Source: Hofstenia miamia (lineage: Eukaryota; Xenacoelomorpha; Acoela; Hofsteniidae). Taken from it: 64,000 bases of DNA. Where the stretch lies: positions 112,505-176,504 of the forward strand of contig CABFPE010000167.1 in assembly GCA_900660155.1 (NCBI GenBank), in the 5' to 3' direction. The notes below the pieces were generated by a model. It saw only the letters and a program-made list of their open reading frames with translations. It was not told where the DNA came from and made no database searches. A program made the translations under genes and the position numbers. Positions 31,691-44,331 of the stretch are shown in pieces. The first letter of the stretch is position 1. Each line of letters begins with the position of its first letter.

Positions 31691-33082
31691 GGATCTATTA
31701 TGTGGTCTATTATTAGGTGCAGTACAATATCATTTTGTTGTGCTGTGGTGATCTCTTTGGCTGTAATTTCTTCCTTTATTATAATGGATAAGATGGAAAT
31801 TTTTAAACGTCCATTATGATCTGTGTTGATGTCCAGTAATTTTTTGTACTGATATTGTGCTATAAAGTGAAAGTCTTATGCTTGACCTTGCTTGTTCAGC
31901 TTTCTGCTGAACCATTGTATGGACGTTTTTTGGCCGTCTTGTAGTTGGCTAAGTGTGGTGCTGATAGCTATGGTGCTGGTGTCACAGTCCAAAATATAGT
32001 GATTGTTCAGTGTTGGTGAATTAAGAGATTTTATCTTTTTCATGTCTAGTTTAAATGTGTTAAGTTCTTCTTGGTGCTTCCAAGTCCATATGAACTCATT
32101 TGATTTCTTTAGGAGATTGGAGATGTGAAATGTTTTCTTGGCAAGATTTGGAATAAACATGTGATAGTAATTGATGAAACCAAGTATTCTCTGTATGTCT
32201 TTTTTTGTGCATGGCAGTTGAATGTCATCAAATAATTTCTTGGCTTCATCTTTGATTGTGATATTGCTTGGTGTTATGTAGTGTCCAAGGAATGTGACCT
32301 TTTGTTTCACAATGTTGCATTTCATGGAGTTGATGCAGAGACCAGGATTAAATAGCGATTTAAGTGTATTGCTGAGTTGCTGTGCATGGTGTTTAATGCA
32401 GTGAGAGCCAATTTAGATGTTGTTGATGTAAGCAGCTATTCCTTTAGATAGCTTGAATCTTGTCATGTAGAGTTGGAATGTGGTAGGTGCATTACACAAA
32501 CCAAAGGCTATGTAGAGCCACTGATATGAATATAAGTATATATATATAATATATACGTAATAAAAGCAGTTTTTTCAATGTCTTGTTCTTGCATCAGTAC
32601 CTGCCAATACGCCTTACATAGATCTAGCATTGAAATGATTTTGTACAGCACAGTATCATATATGATGTTGTCGACTCATGGGAGTGGATAATCATCTTTT
32701 TTGTGATCTTGTTGAGTTGCATGAAATTAATGCAGAGACGATGTGTATTTCCTTGCTTGATGAAGACTTTTGGAGAAGTGTGAGGACTGTGACTGTTGCA
32801 CATAATTCCATTGTTTAATAGATCAGATATCTTTTTTGCATACTGATCGTGCATTTGTTCAGGTACTTTCTTGCATGCTTGTTTGATGGGTTTATTCAAA
32901 GTTGTTTCTATGCAGTGTTCAACTCCTACCCCCTTGCCCACACTGATTTCTTGATGTTTGAAGATGGCTATGTTTTTTTCCTGTTGTAAGTGAGGGTGAG
33001 AGTCAGGTGTGAGAATAGGTGCTTTAGAAGTATCCATTTCTCTTGTGGAATTGCTTGAGATTAGAATAGGTTTGTTTTTCAT
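31690..33082 (-). pseudogene. Family B reverse transcriptase and RNase H
   Basis: The RT N-terminus is at 33082-32690, with the LLNNGIMCNSHSPHTSPKVF block ('li..g.I..s.SP.aSPvv.v.KK') and LCINFMQLNKITKK. The centre near 32530-32650 has LDLCKAYWQV-type sequence, followed by a FGLCNAPTTFQ-type block. The frame 32325-31876 covers the RT end and the start of RNase H: VTFLGHYI, RILGFINYYHMFIPNLA, IWTWKHQEEL and LDCDTSTIAIS, then IQWFSRKL. These are Gypsy pol hallmarks. Family A has the matching RIIGFISYYGSFIPNIA at 5035. Confidence 0.85.
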
Positions 33083-33085
33083 AAT

Positions 33086-33778
33086 TCATTTTTCTAAGGG
33101 TATTCTGCCAATAGTGATGTTTTTCATTCTTAGAGTTACATGTTTGTTTGAGTTGTTCAGTATTGCAGTGAAAGCATAGTTGTTGTTCACTTTGGTGAGA
33201 CTGTTGAGAATGGTGATGTTTGGGATCTGTATTCCATATGCATTAGTAATCACTACTTTGCCTGTGAGAGGCTGTCTTGATACTATTTTTGTTAGTTGCC
33301 AATGAAAGGGCTTGAGCCTTAAATTGTTGGTTAAAGAGAATTCCAAAGTGCTGGTGCCCTTGGTTGTGAGAAAGACTGAGATGTGTTTGTCTTCTTTTAT
33401 TGTGAGTATGTGGTTGGAATATTTGATGAGACAGTTATTTTTGGTAAGAAAATCACGACCTAATATTATTTCATAGGGAAGAGGCTGATTTCGAGTGTTT
33501 ATGATTTGGACATCTTGACGAAATTTGCAGTTTTGTATTGTCAGGAATGCGTCTTTTACCAAGCCTTTAATGTTGACATAGTCTGCTGAGGTGCTAATTA
33601 AGTGGGCTTCACTTGTGGTAATGCCTTTGCATGTCCATCCTATATTTTGAGCGCAGCTGTTGGCCATGATTGTTATGGAGGCACCAGTGTCTACCATAGC
33701 TTTGATGTTGCAGCTGTTTATCATTACTGGGATTAAGTTTCTTTCAATTAAATCTGTGATGATCAGTAGCTCATTCAC
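33086..33778 (-). pseudogene. Family B aspartic protease
   Basis: This 230-codon frame has the retropepsin active site in VDTGASITIMANS, the mid-region HLISTSADYVNIKGLV, and ILGRDFLTKNNCLI, the second conserved block ('hLG.dfl'). Retropepsins cleave Gag-Pol polyproteins during particle maturation. The relic at 22000-22270 shows the same STSADY.(N/D)IKG spacing, tying it to this family. This piece is comparatively well preserved. Confidence 0.9.
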
Positions 33779-33798
33779 TCAGTTTGGGGATGGCACTC

Positions 33799-34961
33799 TT
33801 ATTCATTTAAATCTTCATTTGTTTGATGGTTTTGCTCAAGAGTTTCCAAGTCTTTGGCAGTATAGTATTGGTCATCATTAATTAAGTAAACAATGGCTTT
33901 GCAGTCTTGTTTCAGATGTCCATTTTTACCGCGTTTTTGGCGCTTGACATATGAGAAGTCTGTGGGTTTCTCCTCTTTCACTTGGTGGAGTGCTTCCTTT
34001 TTGAAGACTGGGTGGCAGGATTGAGGTTGAGGAGTACCATATTGTCGGTATATTCTTTCATTGTTTTTGATTGTGAGCTGGATTTTCACAACTTTTTTGA
34101 TAAGTGCATTTATATCATCTCAATATTGCATTCATTTTTGAATCTTCTTTTCATAGAGGAAGGGGGACCAGTGTGTACATAAGAGTACAAATCTTGTTTG
34201 TAATACTGCTCTTCTTCTTGAGATAATCATAATAAGTGATCTACTTTATAGATATAGTTAATTATATCTTCGTCTTTTTTGAGTTTGCATGCATAGAGTT
34301 GCATTCAATACTGCTTTCACGTGCATTCATTGTCAAAGTGTTTATCCATAGCTGTTACTAGCTTATCATAATCTGTTTTGATGTTGGCATCTGAGTTAAG
34401 GTACACTTGTAAAGCTCTGTCTTTTAGAAAGAGAGGCAGTTGTGTAGCTCCATTTTGTTTAGTCCCATATTGTTGGACAAGATAAATTTCAAAAAGAACT
34501 ATCCATTTGCAAAAGGTTTGTCCTCTAATATCGAATTTTCCTGTAAAATATTGAGGCATTTTTTGCAATTTAAGATCAGTCTTTAGAGATTGGTCTGGTA
34601 ACATAGACAATCTCTTTTTAGATTTGGTATCAAAAATATTGTGAGGGCTTACTGCCAGAGGTTAACCTGTGGGCGGCGAAATATGCCGGAAGTTGGATGG
34701 GCTTGGTGGAGGCGACAAAGGGAAGAATCCTTGTGATGGTTAAGGATAAGCAGTAGAAGGTGCTGCTTGTGCTGGTTGACTCAGGTTAGTCTTTGATTTC
34801 ATGAGATTAGTTGTAGTATCTAATATATTAGTATGAAATACATTTAGGTTCAAAGATGTTTCAAAGACGGAAAACCGTTCCTGTGTTACGTAGTTGAGGG
34901 TATTCTGAGATTGGTCGGATGACAATTGTTGATTTTCCAAAGTTTGCATTCTAGATTCCAT
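33799..34961 (-). pseudogene. Family B gag
   Basis: Three pieces are visible. 34961-34740 is a helical N-terminal segment (QTLENQQLSSDQSQNTLNYV). 34610-34317 is capsid-like, with KMPQYFTGKFDIRGQTFCKW, 'YLVQQYGTKQNGATQLPLFL' and LQVYLNSD ('P.f.G.....f..Wl..fe......' Gag pattern). 34089-33799 is a basic, zinc-knuckle-like region (KRGKNGHLKQDCK). The usual Gypsy order of gag, then protease, is kept. Broken. Confidence 0.75.
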
Positions 34962-35311
34962 TTCATTAACTTTTTCGGCTTGATTTTATACAATTTCAAC
35001 TAATTAAGTTTTTGTTAAAGCTTTTAGTGCAGATAGAGTGCAAGAAATCATTTTCAATTTTCAATATTAGATCAGATAAGAGGGGTAGCATAGTAGTAAT
35101 AATATTGCAGTAATTTAGCCATGCAGAAGTATGAATATGCAAGACGCGTCCTTAGTAGGGTAAAGTTGAGCAGGAAAGTAAGTATTGTGATTGGTGAGGC
35201 TTTGAATAAAGAAGTAATGAATAACTTACTAGTTCAGATAGGTGTCGAAGTGTTCATCAAGAAATTTTCCCTGAAAAGTTTAAGAACAGTTTCTAGGTTG
35301 GTTTCTTTTAA

Positions 35312-35327
35312 CGTTCGTGGGTCACCA
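35312..35327 (-). promoter_or_regulatory. Family B primer-binding site
   Basis: On the minus strand TGGTGACCCACGAACG directly follows the 5' LTR. TGG at this place is the usual start of a tRNA primer-binding site. The tRNA was not identified. Confidence 0.6.
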
Positions 35328-36020
35328 TCTAGCATCATCAGAATTAGCATAACAATATAAGAAAGTATAAAGCAGTAACTTGATGAGAGCGTAGTATCTA
35401 CTATCATATAGGCAAAAAAGTTCCATGCACTATTTAGAGAGCTGTTAATTAGAGTTATATTCAATACCACTGTCCGCTAAACAATCTGTCTAGCACCAAA
35501 GATCTGGACTAATTCGTGTATACTGATAGAACCATACAACAGCCTGCAAAGTATGATAGCACATACCATTAAACAGATAACGAACTATTCTATATCAGCT
35601 AAACCCCAGAAAGGAGCGGGTCTGCATAGATTCATAAGATGGCCGAGCACATCTGCAGCGGAATTACAACCTATGCAGCCCCTTCAATTCCGTAGAAAGT
35701 TTAGCTGCTCATGACCATCTAATAGAATATAGCAGATATGATAACAAGTTACTTGGGCAAAACTAAACTTTTATTAAACAATCACGCACAGAGCTGCCCT
35801 ATTTAACTAAAAAATTAATGTAAATCGCACATAACCAACTGCCAATGGCAGAACAAAATAAAAGTCTATCCACGTCATCTGCATGATATGACATGCGTTA
35901 CAAATGTGCACATAATTGGAGACGCCTAGCGGAGAGCAGCAGAGTGTGTCAGGGAGCGAAATTAGAGAAACAAGAAACATAAAAGTGGATAATGATGGCG
36001 ACAAATTATAGGCTGATGCC

Positions 36021-36023
<3 letters not shown>
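35328..36023 (-). repeat. Family B 5' LTR
   Basis: About 696 bp, paired with 27116-27843 and differing by scattered substitutions and one roughly 40-base length difference near 35550. It begins TGTGGCATC on the minus strand. Confidence 0.9.

Positions 36024-36062
<39 letters not shown>
36024..36062. repeat. (AT)n microsatellite
   Basis: AT run flanking the family B 5' LTR. Confidence 0.95.
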
Positions 36063-36063
<1 letters not shown>

Positions 36064-39000
36064 TGTATGTAATAAAGTTAGAAGGTAACATTTTCTAATT
36101 CCACTATATAATTTTTAGTTTTGTAAAATGTCTTTTTAAAAATAATATTTCCTCCATTTTAATTTTTCAAAAAATAACCTTTAGAGAGAAGTGGGGAATC
36201 TCAAAAGATTGTTGTTATATGAAAACTCTAATGGAGTGCTTACTATGCTAACAATTTCAACTCAATTTGTTTTCAATTGTTAAGAAGAAAGTTTTCAAAG
36301 AAAAATTGTGCAAAATAGTTCCCTTTTTAAGTGAGACAGTGATTGAGAGATCTTGGGAATGAACTCATAAGTTTTGAAAACCATTAAAGAAGGTACAATG
36401 TCAGACAATATGGCTACATAGTCATTTGAAAAAAATCAGATTAACAACTTGAAATGAGATAGATGGGGTTGGAACCGAAAGAAAAACCTGTGATTTATCT
36501 TGGACAGAAATAGGGCAAAAACTTTGACAAATTTCCGAACTGGAAGATATTCCAATCTGTATAGCAAAGACTGACTACAGAAGTACTTTGTTGAAATTCA
36601 GAAAGTTTAATTTGGTTTCAGACATTCACTAGTAGTAGCTAATAATTTCGTATACTTTTGTAGATTTGACACAATTTTTTGTTAAGTAAATATTAAAGCC
36701 AATTTTCACTTGTTTGCTTGATAGATTATTTGTTGTAGTTAGGGTTTGATTGTATCATAATAAATAAATTTTCAGAATTTAATCTTGTGAAAAAATTATA
36801 ATTTAATTTGCAATTCAAAAAGTCTTAACATTAACTAGAAATACATTTAAAGTTCAGTAGGAGAAAACTGAATTAACAAAATAAAATTTGTAAAAACTGT
36901 ACTCAATTGAAATTAACCTAATTGTAAGAATTAAACATGCTTTTTAAAAGAATAAATTAGAAACCTAGTAAAAATTAACAGTCAACTTTAAGAATTTTTT
37001 AGAAGAGTTAACTATGGCAAATTCTGAATTGTTTAAAAAAACTGAAAGCTGTGTTTGAAAAGTAAGGTAGGACAGAAATTGAAAGTGTAACAAAACCTTA
37101 AAAGTCAGGATATTTGTGATAAAAATAAAGTAAAGAAAATTAAATTCACAATCGCATACTTTAAGAAAAAGCAGAAAACTACTAAAAGGGAATTAAAACA
37201 AAACAATTTGATTTTAAATAGAAGCAAGGAAATTTCAATTTTTTTCACAACTATCACACTGTACAAAAATAAGTAAAGTTTGACCACAAAGGCTTGATGA
37301 AGGTTGTTAAGTAGATACCATATTCATAAGCAAATTACAAAGGTGGCATTATATGAAAACAGTGACTAATATACTGTGGTTAAACTGATAGTTTTTTAAA
37401 TGGAAACCTTTGTTGTTTTCTACTTCATAGATAAAAAGAAACTCTGTAAATACTTAGAAAGTAAATTTAAAGTAAATTATGCATTAGATGAAACCACTGC
37501 ATTGCATCAAACAAAACATAAAGCTTTAGTATACTAATTGAGGTGGGTGAAGTAAACACATTTATTGGATAATATGATGTCAAAAAGAGAGATGGAATTT
37601 ATTCACTGAGTATAGTCAAAATTTTGTTACTGAGAAATTATCTATTAGAATATTGAATGTTCTGTCAAGTCAATATAATTACTAGATTTAAATTAGATAT
37701 TCCATATACATTGGAATACTTAAACCTTACCAGATACTATAACTGAACAGAAAGATATGGTAAATTAAATTGATTAACTGGTAGATAACATACAGGGAAA
37801 TTACATTTGGTTGAGAAAGGAGTAAAACGAGTTTAATTACTTGCTTTAAAAGGAAACAAAAATCAATTTCTATATATATATATATATATAATAATTTTAT
37901 ATTTTTACAAAAAATAAAATCAGATGTATTTTAACCTTGAAATTTTCACTGTAAAATCATGTTCATAATAAATTGCCTAATTAATGGGATTTTACTTCAT
38001 TGATTTACATGGTACAAATAATGGTATGTGCTATTTAGTTTCAAAATATAAAATATAGTAGAGTATTTTGGAAAATTTCAAAATTTTTAACTTTGTGAAG
38101 CTGGATTTCTATGCCCTAAGACAACATGTTGTGTTGTGTACACGACAAATTTAAAATTCCACACAACAGAACATGGTGTGTTGCATTGTGTACACAACAC
38201 ACAATGCCAAGCCTAATGAAACCACACATGGTATTTCTAATCATATAAAAATTAAACTAAGGATTATGCAAAACATCAAGATCATGTAATTAAAAAATTT
38301 GGAGAGCATTCTAGCAGCAGATGTGATTTGATAATATTAGTCATTATAGAGAACAATATTTTAGTTTCTCCAAGTGTTTTTAATTGACATTTAATAAAAT
38401 TTAACCATCAAAAAGCATATGAGCTTCAAATTTCATTTTTAAAACATATGAGCTTCAAATACATTTTAAAAAATAAAATGGGCTCTTTATATTGTGTGAT
38501 TGGACTAACGATTGGAAATTGGGGCATATAAGCAGAGTTGAATCTGAACCTAGAAGTTTCATTTAGGCTCAAACACTGCTTAAAGAAGGAACTGTACCAA
38601 GACCCAACATTTTCAAAAAGCTGTAGTTTTATAAAAATATTTCCTGAATTTTCTGCCAAAAAACTATTTAGAATGCACTAATATACTATAATACTTAAAT
38701 AGATAGTGTAAAATGGGTCCACTGAGCCATGAATTGGATCCTTAGCAGTGGCCAATAGATCAAATATATTTAAAAGTCAGGCCATGTATCCGGTAATGGA
38801 CTAGTTTTATTTAAAATTTTTTTAGTTAGTTTGGAAAATAATATTTCTTAGACTGTAATATGGACAGCTATAAACTTCACTAGAAGAAATATAATTTTTA
38901 TTAGCGTTATTTCCACCAACCTCATTAGTCACACTTATAGTGGTTGTTTATACTATTACTTCAAGAAAAAAATCTCCAAGTGAAGATATCAAAGTGTAAA

Positions 39001-39514
39001 TTTTTATTGCATTTTTGAAAAAATAATATTTACCACAATTCTTTATCATCATTGTTTTAATGAATGTTTGTAGTGCGCAGGTAATTTATATAAAATACAT
39101 TATGAAATCAAAATTACCATTGGCCAAACGCCCATGCTTGCAGATAATAAAAAAATTTCCTCAAAAATCAAAAGATATGCATTCTTTTCCACAACAAAAA
39201 TTCTAACTGTATAATTGTATCAAGTGAAATGTATTTCAAAATTCTTTATACATAAAATATACTAATACATATAGGAAATCAAAGTATCCAACTCAACTAT
39301 TGTCATTCCATAACTGTTTTGTCAATAATTCTGACTCACTTCTGTCAAGGCATATACTGTACATATAATCCAAATTTTAGAAATTATGTTATGCTAAAAT
39401 TGAATATTTCCACCTCCCATATACTAATTTAGCATTACGTATGCATTGAAAAAAAATCATTAGGATTGTGTTCATGTACTGCTAACTTGCTAACTAGTAA
39501 TTATGCATGCTAAT
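36063..39514. other. Long AT-rich non-coding stretch
   Basis: No gene is supported on either strand. It contains an (AT)n run at 37871-37890 and, at 38126-38210, two related GT-rich blocks (CAACATGTTGTGTTGTGTAC and a GGTGTGTTGCATTGTGTACA counterpart) with self-complementary parts. Its 3' part may hold the 3' UTR of the transporter gene; T-rich stretches near 38900 and 39003 give AATAAA-like signals on the minus strand. Confidence 0.5.
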
Positions 39515-40786
39515 TTAATTCTTCCTATAATAAACTTTTCTACAGATAACATTACTAAGAAAGTATGTACAAATTACAGATGCTAATAAGTTGAACATAA
39601 ATATTCCAATACAACACTGAGAGAAATTAATATGTTCCACCAGTAATCCAGCAATAACCATTGAACCAATTAATTTTCCTGAGCTTCTTAGAAAACACAT
39701 CCACATTGCAATTCTTAATCTTATAAAGTTAATTGACTTTTTATGCAATGATTCAAGTTCACTTTCAAGAACCAAGAATGAAGTTGATATCAAACTTGGA
39801 TTTCCAAGACTATTAAGAATTATAATAATGTATAAAGTATACATATTACGGAAGTGTGGCAATTCCAAAAGCTTGAACCCAAGATAAACCAAAGACATAA
39901 TAAATTGTGAAATCACAAATATCATTATTCCATAGCCTCTCTCAATGAGAAATCCTGCCATTGGTGTTGTTACAGTTGAAAATATGCCATAAACTGAAAA
40001 CACAATATAGTTTCTATCCTCATTCATGTCAAATATATCTTTCAGAAATATAGCAAGTGCAGTATCTCTAAAAGAGCTGTACACTAGCAAATTGAAATAG
40101 GGAAAACTCAAAAATAATATTCTCAGAATTTGCTTAATATTTAATGTTTTGTATGATTCTTCAGTTGCATTTTCTGGTACATTTTCTTTTGTAGAAAGAT
40201 GTGGGGTTGTTACAGCAGAAACCAATGATAAAATAAGTTCCATTGAACCAACAACAACAAATGGCATTGTAAATCCCCCAATTTTAAACAAAATTCCACC
40301 AATGAAGGGCCCAGAGGCATTTCCTAGACCTTGCATACCTTGCATACATGAAATGATAAAACCAGCCTTTTTTGAATGAATATTTGTAATGATTACAACA
40401 GCACATGAATAAATAATTCCAACAGAAATACCAGATATTGCTCTAATTAACAAACAGAAAAGAATAAACATATTTAAGTTTTCTATCTTTACGAAAATTC
40501 CAAATGCAATTAAGGATAATGAAGAAATCATTATTGCTGAGACATAAAGCAATTTTGTATTTTTTTCATTAGCAATAATTGGAACAAGAATGGATGTCAT
40601 TAATAATGTTGCATCTGCAATTCCATAAATGCCACCTATCCATGCCATGCTCAAGCCTTTTTTTGAAGCACACAATGGAAAAAATGGAGCCAACATGCTT
40701 GTATTCATATTTTCACAGCCATATAAAATGAGATTGGAAAGAAGTGATGCTAACAATATCCATGATTTCATTACTAAGTTAAGCAA
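39515..40786 (-). CDS. MFS transporter, SLC18B1-like
   Basis: A complete 423-residue uninterrupted frame. The first Met (MLNLVMKSW) precedes a hydrophobic segment; the second Met, five residues later, is an alternative start. About 12 transmembrane segments follow. The N-terminal half has CENMNTSMLAPFFPLCASKK and GLSMAWIGGIYGIADA, matching the 'ilaPFfP..a..kG.s....G.ifg' signature of SLC18B1 and VMAT-type vesicular transporters. Mid-protein GMQGLGNASGPFIGGILFKI is the motif-C-like GP segment, and there is a central loop of about 30 polar residues (STKENVPENATEES). SLC18B1 proteins carry polyamines into vesicles; whether this one does is inference. Vertebrate SLC18B1 has many introns, whereas this frame has none, so it may be a retrocopy or a lineage-specific intronless gene. 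It is the best candidate host gene in the window. Confidence 0.8.
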   Translation of the reverse strand: MLNLVMKSWILLASLLSNLILYGCENMNTSMLAPFFPLCASKKGLSMAWIGGIYGIADATLLMTSILVPIIANEKNTKLLYVSAIMISSLSLIAFGIFVKIENLNMFILFCLLIRAISGISVGIIYSCAVVIITNIHSKKAGFIISCMQGMQGLGNASGPFIGGILFKIGGFTMPFVVVGSMELILSLVSAVTTPHLSTKENVPENATEESYKTLNIKQILRILFLSFPYFNLLVYSSFRDTALAIFLKDIFDMNEDRNYIVFSVYGIFSTVTTPMAGFLIERGYGIMIFVISQFIMSLVYLGFKLLELPHFRNMYTLYIIIILNSLGNPSLISTSFLVLESELESLHKKSINFIRLRIAMWMCFLRSSGKLIGSMVIAGLLVEHINFSQCCIGIFMFNLLASVICTYFLSNVICRKVYYRKN

Positions 40787-43069
40787 TGTGTCTAAGAATT
40801 AAAATTTCACAGTTTTAAATGTATGTGTATATATTTATAATTTGCATTCTGTAATATATAAAATAAACAATTTCAGATCAACTTAATTCCCCAAGTCTAA
40901 CATTTGATGTGCAAGCCTGAGGATTGCTACCCATGCCCATCCAAGCTCCAAACATAAATACACGCCCTAAACTTTTGATATTGTTGATACTTCGAAGCTA
41001 TGTATTTTCCCGCCGATATATAACATAAATATTCGAATATAGTAAGGACTTTTTTACTTAAAAAATAAGCTCTCTTTCCACTGTCACTTACACAAGCGAG
41101 GTACACAGAGGAGCATCGATTTTGCTGATTTTTGAAGACTGGGAACCATGCCTCAACGGCCTCTTATTGAGTGATAGTAAAATGTCAACATAAGTTCTGT
41201 AAGCTCATTCTTTTCAACAATCAAGCCCGTAGCCACAGGAGTTAGGAGGAGTTGAACCCCCCCTGGAAGGTCAGGCAATCCCTCCTAGACAACAAAGGTA
41301 AAATCAAAATCAGCATGTAAAAATAAAATTTGTTAATTCAATTTTTGTAACATTGCTCCTAATAATGCAATTCTAAGGGCTATTTTGTCTATACTTTCAA
41401 AAAATTTTCGCGAGCTTCACCCCGCTTTTCGTCACTTACTTGATCACTATACTAGATGACATCAGAAGTCAGAAAATCCGCGTACGCCCATGGATGGAAA
41501 AAAATAGGTGATGTACAGACTTGGTAAAATTTTAGTTTATATTATGAAGAAAGTTGAAATCCCATCAACCAGCCTTAGGTGATTATGCTGACTACAGGAA
41601 TGTCAACAATGGCAGATTTAGGAATTTGTTGTGGGGATGTTTCATTATAGAAGCTGTTTATCATTAATCGCATTACTGATTAATGTTATTTGTATCTACA
41701 TGCTCGAAATTACAAATAAACTATCGAGACTACTTATAGACACTATCTAGATCAGTAATCTTGATGGTGAATCCATTGTTTGTAGAACATATGATGGTCG
41801 CTTATGACATGAGAAATTCTCAAATACTAATAAATAAGCACTATAGCTAAGCGCTTATTCTAAACTTTTCTTTAAAATTGGGACTACTGTCGGGGTTTAA
41901 TTTAACGGCATTGCATCACAATTTGTGCTACAATTTCAGTAAATTACAATGCAAAACACATTTGATTCACAATTGTTAAAACCAAAAATTCATTTAAAAG
42001 TAATACATATTCATAGCGATATTGCGAGACTAAATTTACTTCTGATTCAGTTTATCATAACATAACATTGAAAGCTGATAGATGCTCCATTGATGAATAT
42101 CTATGTACAGATATTAGCCTATGGATAATTTTCACCTTCACATGTGTGGATCAACTTCCTATTCCAAGTGCGAAAATGAATTTAGCAACTTGCATTGCAA
42201 TTTAACAACAGAATGAAGAGAAATTATTTCGAATCATGTTAGGTTATGATATCAAAACCCTGTCAAGACGAAATTTAATTTACATTTCAAACTTTTGATT
42301 GAGAGTTCAGTTACAAATTACAGTTATAAAGCCCCATATCATTTACCTTCACATGTAAGGAGCTGTATCACAAATTTGATCAACTGTTCACAAAAGACGT
42401 GTTTTCATGAATCACTTCATCTTAAAGAATAAATAATAAACACACTAACAAAGGGTATTTTCCAAATTTGACTTCATTTCTTGTCTCATGCTATTACTAA
42501 ATTTGACAATTAAATGATTAGATCCTATGCTAAACATATTTCAAATGAATTTGTTATAATTGTATTAAATATGATACAAAATATTAATGAAAAACACCTT
42601 TCAACTTATAACTCCGGTCAGAAACTCTTTTGAGTGGGTAGGGTCAAAAAAGTTTATTTGTTTCCAGGCTTGCAAGGTCTATAGGTCTTCCGCGACAAAC
42701 CTGGGTTGGTTTTTGCCAAAAATATTTGTGGCATATAGGCACGGGCAACGGAAAAGCACAGGGCAGTTACTCCCTCCGAAATTGCGTAAAAGATCACTAT
42801 TTTTTCTTGCATGTAGGAAAAACCAAGGCTATACATATTTCAGAGTCCATGAAATCTTTCTTTATGTTAAATTTAGCAGGGACAATAAACAATGTATTTC
42901 CAAAGTGTAGAACTTTGTGTCAAATTTTTTAATTCAAATAATTTTTAAATAATTATTATTGCACAGACGAATGATTCTGATTTGATTAGTTGTGAAAAAT
43001 GCAACATATTAACGCTTACTCAGGACCGGCTTTAACGGGGCCAAGGGAATTAATACCATAAGCCCCGCA
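40787..43069. other. Non-coding stretch with unassigned repeat-like islands
   Basis: No gene is supported. A possible short element lies at 41225-41495, with CCCGTAGCCAC near its left and CGCGTACGCCCATGG near its right. A less AT-rich island lies at 42630-42850 (CCGCGACAAACCTGGGTTGG, GGCACGGGCAACGGAAAAGC). It resembles neither flank nor any other repeat in this window. Confidence 0.4.
41225..41495. mobile_element. Possible MITE-like element
   Basis: The edges CCCGTAGCCAC and CGCGTACGCCCATG, and the C-run in TTGAACCCCCCCTGG, resemble short non-autonomous repeats with a 'CGTAGCC' terminus. The inverted repeat is weak and no target duplication was found. Confidence 0.25.
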
Positions 43070-44331
43070 CTGAACAATCTTATATAAGAAATTAGAAAAG
43101 CTAAGATTTTCTGAAAGTAGCGTTAAATTAATATCAAGTTATCTAACTAATAGAATTCAGTGCGTCAAATTAAATAATACTTTCTCTAATTGGCTATCTA
43201 TTAAAAACGGAGTACCGCAAGGTACCATTCTTGGACCGCTACTTTTTAACATATATGTAAACGACATGCAGCAACATACGAATTGTCAATTGATTCAATA
43301 CGCCGATGATACATGCATTTTTAGTGGAAATACATCCTTAAATCAAGCAATAAATGATGTAGAACAAAATTGTGAAAAATTGAGTAAATATTTCAACATG
43401 CACAAATTAAACAACAACAGTGAAAAAACTGAATTTTGCATCTTGAATCCTCAGGGGAAAAGTGTATTCCTACCCAATTCTTCACTTACTTTTAATAACG
43501 CCTCAATCTCCCCTAAAGAATCCTTCAAATATCTTGGTATAACTATTGACTCAAAATTAACATACAAGCAGCAAGTAAAAGAAATTTTAAAACGCATGGC
43601 AATGAGTATTAAAACATTATCACACGTAGCTGAACATTTACCCTCTGCCATTATGATTCAATTATTTCATGCTCTAGTAATGAGTCATCTTAATTATGCA
43701 AATACACTTTTTTCAAGCTTAAATGAATCATTAGTAAAAAAACTTACAATACAATTAAAATGGGCATTGAATGTTTGTCAGAAAAACTGCTCCAAAACAA
43801 GAAATTACATTTTGTCATCTTTGCTTTTTCCAAATCAACTCTTTATTTTTAATATTTTGATAAAGATTTTTAAAATAAGAAATCAATTACCTCCTTATAA
43901 TTCAATATCATTTCCAAACTTTTTCATAAGCGCAATATAAGAACTAATCATTATACTAGTATTAAATTTCGTAAAAAAATCAAGCAACAGTCTTTTATTA
44001 ATGTTGCAATTCGCAATTGGAATCGATTGCCAAGTGAAATTAAAATGATTAAGAGTGCAATTACGTTTAAAAGAAAATTAAAAGCATTTATGTTGAAGGA
44101 AAAATTCATTTTGGGTAAATCATGGTTAGGATTCAAATTTTACAGTAAAGATTATACAATAACGCGCAATTAATTTCCATAGCCTGAACAGAACAGATTT
44201 TGTAGTCCTATTTTTTTGTAAATATAGTTATTTGTTATCATTCTTGACGCTATTCAGATAATAACCAGTTTTGTAATTGAAAATTTTATCTGAATAAAGA
44301 ATATCTTATCTTATCTTATCTTAAGTAAACA
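43070..44331 (+). mobile_element. 5'-truncated LINE (jockey/CR1 type)
   Basis: Coding sequence opens inside the RT: KNGVPQGTILGPLLFNIYVN and IQYADDTCIF (catalytic YADD at about 43300-43312), then SEKTEFCIL, ESFKYLGITIDSKLTYKQQV, and the C-terminal LSHLNYA-type region. The frame 43266-43940 carries most of it. A frameshift near 43940 moves the last part (INVAIRNWNRLPSEIKMIKS, FKRKLKAFMLKEKF) to another frame, ending near 44172. A 3' UTR and an (ATCTT)n tail (44310-44331) follow. The truncated 5' end and microsatellite tail are typical of target-primed LINE insertion. Non-functional. Confidence 0.85.

Larger units (their letters stand above)
27116..36023 (-). mobile_element. Gypsy LTR element, family B, with both LTRs
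   Basis: The whole element reads on the minus strand: 5' LTR 35328-36023, primer-binding site 35312-35327, gag 34961-33799, protease 33778-33086, RT 33082-32330, RNase H 32325-31690, integrase 31680-30400, post-pol accessory region about 30020-27930, and 3' LTR 27116-27843. The flanks on both sides are AT microsatellite, so the target duplication cannot be read. The LTRs are roughly 93% identical by eye apart from one 40-base length difference, which gives a moderate age. All domains are present, but the coding region has many disruptions, probably more than ten. Confidence 0.9.

Noticed and set aside
42587-42932. Two overlapping plus-strand frames of 68-107 codons
   Set aside because: No start context, splice sites or recognisable domain; they lie in the unassigned island.
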